64,000 nt of DNA. Source: Castor canadensis (taxonomy: Eukaryota > Chordata > Mammalia > Rodentia > Castoridae). The position numbers and the translations under genes are program-made. Shown here piece after piece: positions 58,215 to 64,000 of this stretch. The notes beneath the pieces were generated by a model, which was not told the DNA's origin, made no database searches, and saw only the letters and a list, made by a program, of their open reading frames with translations. The stretch is from NCBI RefSeq assembly GCF_047511655.1, contig NC_133405.1:91237046-91301045 (forward strand), written 5' to 3'. Position 1 is the first letter of the stretch, and each line of letters opens with the position of its first letter.

Positions 58215-60560
58215 TTCATTAACACAAATTAATTGTACATATGAATGGGATGCAGTGTAATATTTCTATGCTTGCATATGCTATACACTCATCAAGTCCA
58301 ACCTCCTTTTATCTACCATCCGTCCACCTCCAATCCCTTCCCAATTATCTAGTAACCACTATTTTACTTTTTGGCTTTTTAGCTTCCACACCTGAGAGAG
58401 AACCTATGGTATTAGTGTTTCTGTATCTGGCTTGTTTCCCTTAATGTAATATCCTCCAGCAACAAAAATTGCAAATGACAGGATTTCATTCTTCTTTGTG
58501 ACTAAACATAACCAAACTCTGTTATATGTATATACCACATTTTCTTTTTAGTTTCATCTGTTTCTGGGCAGCTAGGCTGATTCCATATCTTAGCTCTTGT
58601 GAATAGTGCCACAGTAAACATGGGTGTGCAGGTCTCTCTTTTCATATGCTTGTTTCATTTCCTTTGAATCCGTATCCAGGAATGGAATAGCTGAATCATA
58701 TATATGGTACATCTGTTTTTAGTTTGTTGAGGAACCTCTACACTGTTTTCCATACTGCCTGTACTAATTTACATTCCCACCAATAATTTACAAACCCATC
58801 AATATCATATAAGGGTTCCTATTTCTCCATATCCTCGCCAGCTTTAGGTTCTGTGTGTGTGTGTTTAATAGCCACTCTGACTAGGGGGAGATGTTATCTC
58901 ATTGTGGTTTCAAGTGGTTTCGATGTTCATTTCCCTGATGGCTAATGTTACTGAGAATTTTTTCATATGTCTTTTGGCCAGTTGGGTTTCTTCTTTTGAG
59001 AGGTGTGTGTGCAGATCATTTGCTGATTTTTAATTGGTTTATTTGGGTCTTTGTCATTGAGATTTCTGAGTTCTTTATATATTATTGATATTAATCCTTT
59101 GTCCAATGAATAGCTGCCGAAGATTTCTCCCATTCTGTGGCTTGTCTCATCACTCCTTTGACTGTTTCTGTTTTTAGCTTGAGGTAATTCTATTTGTCAA
59201 GTTTTGCTTTTGTTTTCTGTGACTTTTTGGGTCCTATTTAGAAAATCCTTGCCTGTTCATCAAAAGAAATGGTCTCTAAACTGAAGAGAACACCCACAGA
59301 GTGGGAGAAAATATTTGCCAGCTACACATCAGACAAAGGACTGATAACCAGAATATAGAGGGAACTTAAAAAACTAAATTCTCCCAAAACTAATGAACCA
59401 ATAAAGAAATGGGCACGTGAACTAAACAGAACTTTCTCAAAAGAAGAAATTCAGATGGCCAAAAAACACATGAAAAAATGCTCACCATCTCTAGCAATAA
59501 AGGAAATGCAAATTAAAACCACACTAAGATTCCACCTCACCCCTGTTAGAATAGCCATCATTAGCAACACCACGAACAACAGGTGTTGGCGAGGATGCGG
59601 GGGAAAAAGGAACCCTCTTACACTGTTGGTGGGAATGTAAACTAGTACAACCACTCTGGAAAAAAATTTGGAGGCTACTTAAAAAGCTAGACATTGATCT
59701 ACCATTTGATCCAGCAATACCACTCTTGGGGATATACCCAAAAGACTGTGACACAGGTTACTCCAGAGGCACCTGCACACCCATGTTTATTGCGACACTA
59801 TTCACAATAGCCAAGTTATGGAAACAGCCAAGATGCCCCAGCACTGACGAATGGATTAAGAAACTGTGGTATCTATACACAATGGAATTTTATGCAGCCA
59901 TGAAGAAGAACGAAATGTTATCATTCGCTGGTAAATGGATGGAATTGGAGAACATCATTCTGAGTGAGGTTAGCCTGGCCCAAAAGACCAAAAATCGTAT
60001 TTTCTCCCTCATATGTGGACATTAGATCAAGGGCAAACACAACAATGGGATTGGACTTTGAGCACATGCTAAAAGCGAGACCACACAAGGGAGGGGTGAG
60101 GATAGGTAAGACATCTAAAAAACTAGCTAGCATTTGTTGCCCTTAACGCAGAGAAACTAAAGCAGATACCTTAAAAGCAACTGAGGCCAATAGGAGAAGG
60201 GGACCAGGAACTAGAGAAAAGGGTAGATCAAAAAGAATTAACCTAAAAGGTAACACACACACACAGGAAATTAAAGTGAGTCAACTCCCTGTAAAGCTAT
60301 CCTTATCTCAACCAGCAAAAACTCTTGTTCCTTCCTATTATTGCTTATACTTTCTCTTCAACAAAATTAGAGATAAGGGCAAAATAGTTTTTGCTGGGTA
60401 TTGAGGGGGTGGGGGGTAGAGGGAGGGGGCGGAGTGGGTGGTAAGGGAGGGGGTGGTGGTAGGGGGGAGAAATGACCCAAGCCTTGTATGCACATATGAA
60501 TAATAAAAGAAAAAAAAAAAAAGAAAATCCTTGCCTGTACCAATGTCTGCCTTTGCTCTC
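58215..60560 (-). mobile_element. Older L1 3' region, split by a younger L1
   Basis: Minus-strand old L1: ttaattgtacatatgaatgg tail, then the 3' region (aataaacatg-type block near 58615) and ORF2 C-terminus up to tagaaaatccttgcctgt at 59256. Old L1 text resumes at about 60522. It contains no usable ORF. Confidence 0.75.
59240..60538 (+). mobile_element. Young 5'-truncated L1 with perfect 17-bp target-site duplication
   Basis: agaaaatccttgcctgt is repeated exactly at 59240-59256 and 60522-60538. The insert (59257-60521) holds the ORF2 C-terminus, 3' UTR and a poly(A) tail. ORF2 remnants at 59455-59640 and 59726-60025 encode [20 protein letters not shown] and [12 protein letters not shown]-type text. 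A TAG interrupts the frame near 59358. RT is absent. Confidence 0.95.
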
Positions 60561-60994
60561 TTTTTTGTCTTTGCTTTCCATTCTCGTTGCTCTCTGTAAT
60601 TCAATCACGATATTTTCTGTTGCTTGATCTTCCTGCTCACTAATATACTTGTAACTTGTTTCTAGTCAGGTACTAAAACCATGTTTGTTGATTGCTTCCT
60701 TTCTGTTTATTTTTTGACAACAGACTTTTTGTGTGTATTCGCAAAACATACATTCTAATTTTCCAGTGATACTTTCCGTCTTGCCCTCTCTTAACTTGAG
60801 CGTATTAATTTCACGTTAGTTTAAAGTCAACGTATAATAAGTCCAGAATTATGGTCAATTGAAGGCCAGTATTCATTGTGCTTTTTATTTTTGTCTTGAT
60901 CTAGGTTCTCGACATGTATACTGTTTTAAATTAAATGTCAGACATTTTAGAGGCTTTGGAATTGGGACCCTTTACAGAGGGTTGACTCTGTCTG

Positions 60995-61165
60995 GTGGCA
61001 GGCAACCATAATAGTGTCAGTCAGCGTTCTGTTACTATAAGAAAAGCCCAGGGTAAGCAACTTATAAAGAGAAAAGGTTTATTTTGGCTCCCAGTTTTAG
61101 AGGCTTCAATTCATGATGAGTTGGCCGTGTATTGGCGGGTACACAGCATCATAGGGAGTGGGATT
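60995..61165 (+). mobile_element. MaLR-like LTR 5' fragment
   Basis: tcagcgttctgttactataa, then gagaaaaggtttattttggc and tcccagttttagaggcttca. Related to the copy at 1556-1995. Confidence 0.5.
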
Positions 61166-62485
61166 TTCTGGTCAGTAGAATATTCTAGTTAATAGAATTA
61201 GTGGATGTTGTTGTGAAACATGCTTCACACCGGGCCTGTCTGGTAATCTGCAGTTGACCCATGACTGGAGAGATAGTTCTTTGGATTTGAAAAAGAACAG
61301 TGCCGTTTGAAAATGGCCACTTTGTAGTGATCATTGTTTTGAAGGAAACCTGTTGTGATCTTGTAGCTACTTCGTGATGTTACTTGCTGGCCTTGTGTTA
61401 AAAGAACTTTTACCATAACTATTTTCCCTTTGTTTTTGCCTTTTCCATCTGAAGACACAGAAATGGTGAAGTGTATGCTGAAAGGAAATTCAACTTGTAG
61501 ATAAACCTTTTCCATTGCCTGTAACTGGATGCTCAGCAAATGTCTGCTCTCTTCCTTTTGATTTTTCTACAGGTGAGTGGTAATCCAGAGCAATGTCACA
61601 AAGGTCCACAAGGCACCTACTGTGCGTGAGGTGCTCTGAGAGACTGGGGGAATTGGGGTGAGTAGGGCTTTTGAATACCGGGCTGGGTTTGGATGGAGTT
61701 CTGTGTAGCAGGCCTGTGGAACAAGGAAAGTGTTCTGGGCCACCAGGGGAAAGGTACAAGCTTTCCTCCAGAGACCGGCCGCACTGTCTTTGGAAAATAG
61801 ATCATGGGAGGGTCAGGAGTCTAGAGAAGCTTTGTGAGAAGTGCAGTTGAGGTGGCGGAGGCCATAGCCTTAAGTGTGAGGAGAGAGCAGGGGACAGGGC
61901 AGGGTTAATGGGAACCAGCCACTGATCAGATGCCGGGACAGGGAAAGGGAAGGTATATTAAAGGTTGAGCTTGGAGGGCCATGCGACGGTAGTGTGGGCA
62001 GCCATGGGCAAAGAAGCTGGTGAACTCAAGCTTCCGTTTAGGTCACATGTTCTTGAATCCTTTGAGCTGCAGAGCTCCATTCACTGTCACCTACAGGTGG
62101 AAATGAGGACATGAGGACAGGTTACCGGACACTGAAATGCTCAGAAGAACAGTTGTCTGGCTGTTTCTCTTCCCTTCTGCCTCAGGAGCTAGAGAATGGG
62201 CAGTTGGTGCAGTGGTGCCCTTCTTGTTCTCATAGCCCATGTATGCACATGTGTGTGTCTCACACACACCATAAAATTGCTTATTGTAGCAGTCAGTGCT
62301 CAGTGTCCCTTTGTACAGTCTAATCTGTTTTGTCAGCCAGAGAGGTATTGGGACTCCCACCTGGTTTGAGGGTAGCCACCCTTTCAACTTTATTTCATGT
62401 GAAACATGATGGCTTCTAATACTTTCAGTGGTATGGGAATGGGGCAATTTCAAAGTTAACTGGACTCTCCCATCATTTATCTGCT
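61166..62485. other. Unannotated interval
   Basis: No gene or recognisable transposon. The minus-strand open frame at 62091-62678 runs into the SINE at its 5' end and is not convincing. Confidence 0.4.
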
Positions 62486-62690
62486 TTAATGCCCCGGGCT
62501 GGCCTGCACCGCATGATCCTCCTATTTGTGCTTCCCCACATAGCTGGGAATACAGGTATGAACCACTGTGCCCAGCCATTGGTTGAGGTGGGGTCTTGTG
62601 AAATTTTTCACAGGCTGGCCTCAGTCCATGAGGCCATGTCTCCTGAGTACCTAGGATTAGAGACTTAAGCCACTGCACTGTGCGATTTTC
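62486..62690 (-). repeat. Dimeric B1-like SINE
   Basis: Two reversed 7SL arms: gggctggcctgcaccgcatg to tgtgcccagcc, then gaggtggggtcttgtgaaat to cttaagccactgc. No ID arm is visible. Confidence 0.8.
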
Positions 62691-64000
62691 TCCAGTTCTA
62701 TGAGTTATTTCTTCATCGTGGTAATTGTTTCCTTCGATGTGCAGAATCCTTTTAATTTGATGCCGTCTTACTTGTTAATTCCTGCTCTTATTTTTGAGTA
62801 ACTGGAGTCTTATCCAGAAAGTCATTACCTATGCCTGTGTCTTAAGTGTTTTTCTGTAGTAGCTTCACAGTTTCAGAGTTATTTTTTATTTATTTATTTA
62901 TTTATTTTTAGTTTCAGGTCTTACATTAAGATCTTTGATCCATTTTGAATTGGTTTTTGTACAGGGTGAGAGATAGGGGTCTGGTCTAGTTCCAGTCTTC
63001 TACATGTGGATATCCAGTTTTCCCAACACCATTTGTCAGAGGCTGACTTTTCTCCAATACTATGTTTTTGGCTCCTTTCTCAGAAATCAGGTGGCTATAG
63101 CTGTCTGGGTTTATTTCTGTGTTTTCTGTTCTGTTCTGTTTGTCTGCAAGTCTGTTCTTGTGCCAGTAGCACTGTAGAGTATAATTGAAGTCAGGTATTG
63201 TGATAAATCCAGCATTGTTCTTTGAGCTCATTTGGTGTCTATTGTGCTTCCATATGAGTTTTAGAGTTGATTTTTCTATTTCTGACATTGGGATTTGTTT
63301 GGCGATTCCATTGACTCTCTCAATTGCTGTCAGTAGTATAACCATTTTCACAATACTAATTCTGCTGATCCATGAACATGTGAGGTCATTCCATTTTATA
63401 GTGTCTTCTTCAAGTTCTTTCTTCAGTGTTTTATACAGTTTTCACTCTATAGGTCTTTCACTTTAGACTTACTCCCAGGGGTTTGTTTTTGTTTTTTGAA
63501 GCTATTGTGAATGGGATTTTTTTTCCTCCTGATTTCATTCTCAAGCTGTTAGTGGTTGTTATGTAGAAAAGCTACTGATTTTTTGCATGTTGATTTTGTA
63601 TCCTGTTACTTTACCAAAAGTCTTCATCTGATCGAAGAGTTTTCTGGTAATGCATTTAGAGTCTTTTAGTATAGGATCACGTCCTCTGCAAATAGGGGTA
63701 ATTTGATTTCTTCCTTTACTATTTGTATCCCTTTAGTTCTTCTCTTCAAGCAATATGTTGAGTATGAGTGGGGAGAGTAGACACCTTGTCTTGTTCCTTA
63801 CTTCAGGGGAAATGGTTTCAGTTTTTCCTTGTTTAACATGATGTTGGCTGCAGGTTTGTTTTATATAGCCTTTAATATATTTAAGAACATTCCCTCCATT
63901 TGCAGTTTTCTCAGGGCTTTCATCATGAAGGGATTTTTGAATTTTGTCAAAGGTGTTTTCTGCCTCTATTGAGATGATCGCATGATTTCTGTACTTTATT
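62691..64000 (-). mobile_element. Older L1, ORF2 region, continuing past window end
   Basis: Minus-strand L1 ORF2: NRHQMSSKNNAGFITIPDFN region (62986-63351), then the cctctgcaaataggggtaat block near 63684 and the RT-upstream region to 64000. A (TTTA)n run lies at 62885-62909. It is broken by frameshifts. Confidence 0.8.

Overview
The window is mammalian nuclear DNA from a rodent-like genome. It is dominated by LINE-1 (L1) copies of several ages, tRNA-derived ID-type SINEs, 7SL-derived B1-like SINEs, composites of the two, and older MIR, MLT1/MaLR and L1M relics. The composite SINEs (one or two B1-like arms plus an ID arm) and the ID consensus resemble those I associate with Castorimorpha such as beaver. 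That species guess is an inference; rodent is firmer.

Only one clearly functional protein-coding gene is visible: an intronless ten-finger C2H2 zinc-finger gene of the ZXD family (ZXDB/ZXDA type) on the minus strand at 29042-31483. It lies in a CpG island that ends abruptly just upstream of the ORF. In placental mammals this gene is X-linked, so the window is probably X-chromosomal. Its 3' flank (about 22.5-29.0 kb) is poor in young repeats. It carries two MIR copies, a B1 copy, a U6-like fragment and an unusual inverted repeat with 160-bp arms.

Layout: 1-5 kb, L1 3' ends (one twin-primed, two ultra-short with perfect target-site duplications) and SINEs. 6.3-6.9 kb, an MLT1 LTR. 9.26-15.75 kb, a near full-length L1 whose 3' two thirds are inverted. 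17.7-21.1 kb, L1M relics followed by an internally deleted L1. 22.5-31.6 kb, the ZXDB domain. 32.7-36.9 kb, an old L1M interrupted by a younger L1. 40.3-42.7 kb, a diverged direct-repeat pair that may be an old ERV. 43.67-45.83 kb, a minus-strand L1 interrupted by a solo LTR with 6-bp duplications. 45.8-49 kb, unidentified sequence with a coding-like stretch. 49.2-51 kb, L1M relics. 51.56-52.34 kb, a second CpG-rich promoter-like region with GC-box/ACGTG tandem repeats. 52.4-57 kb, mixed SINE, MIR and L1 fragments. 58.2-60.56 kb, an old L1 split by a young L1 with 17-bp duplications. 62.5-64 kb, a B1-like dimer and another minus-strand L1.

There is no operon-like organisation. Apart from ZXDB and the candidate promoter at 51.6-52.3 kb, I see no functional gene. 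The L1 open frames are broken remains.
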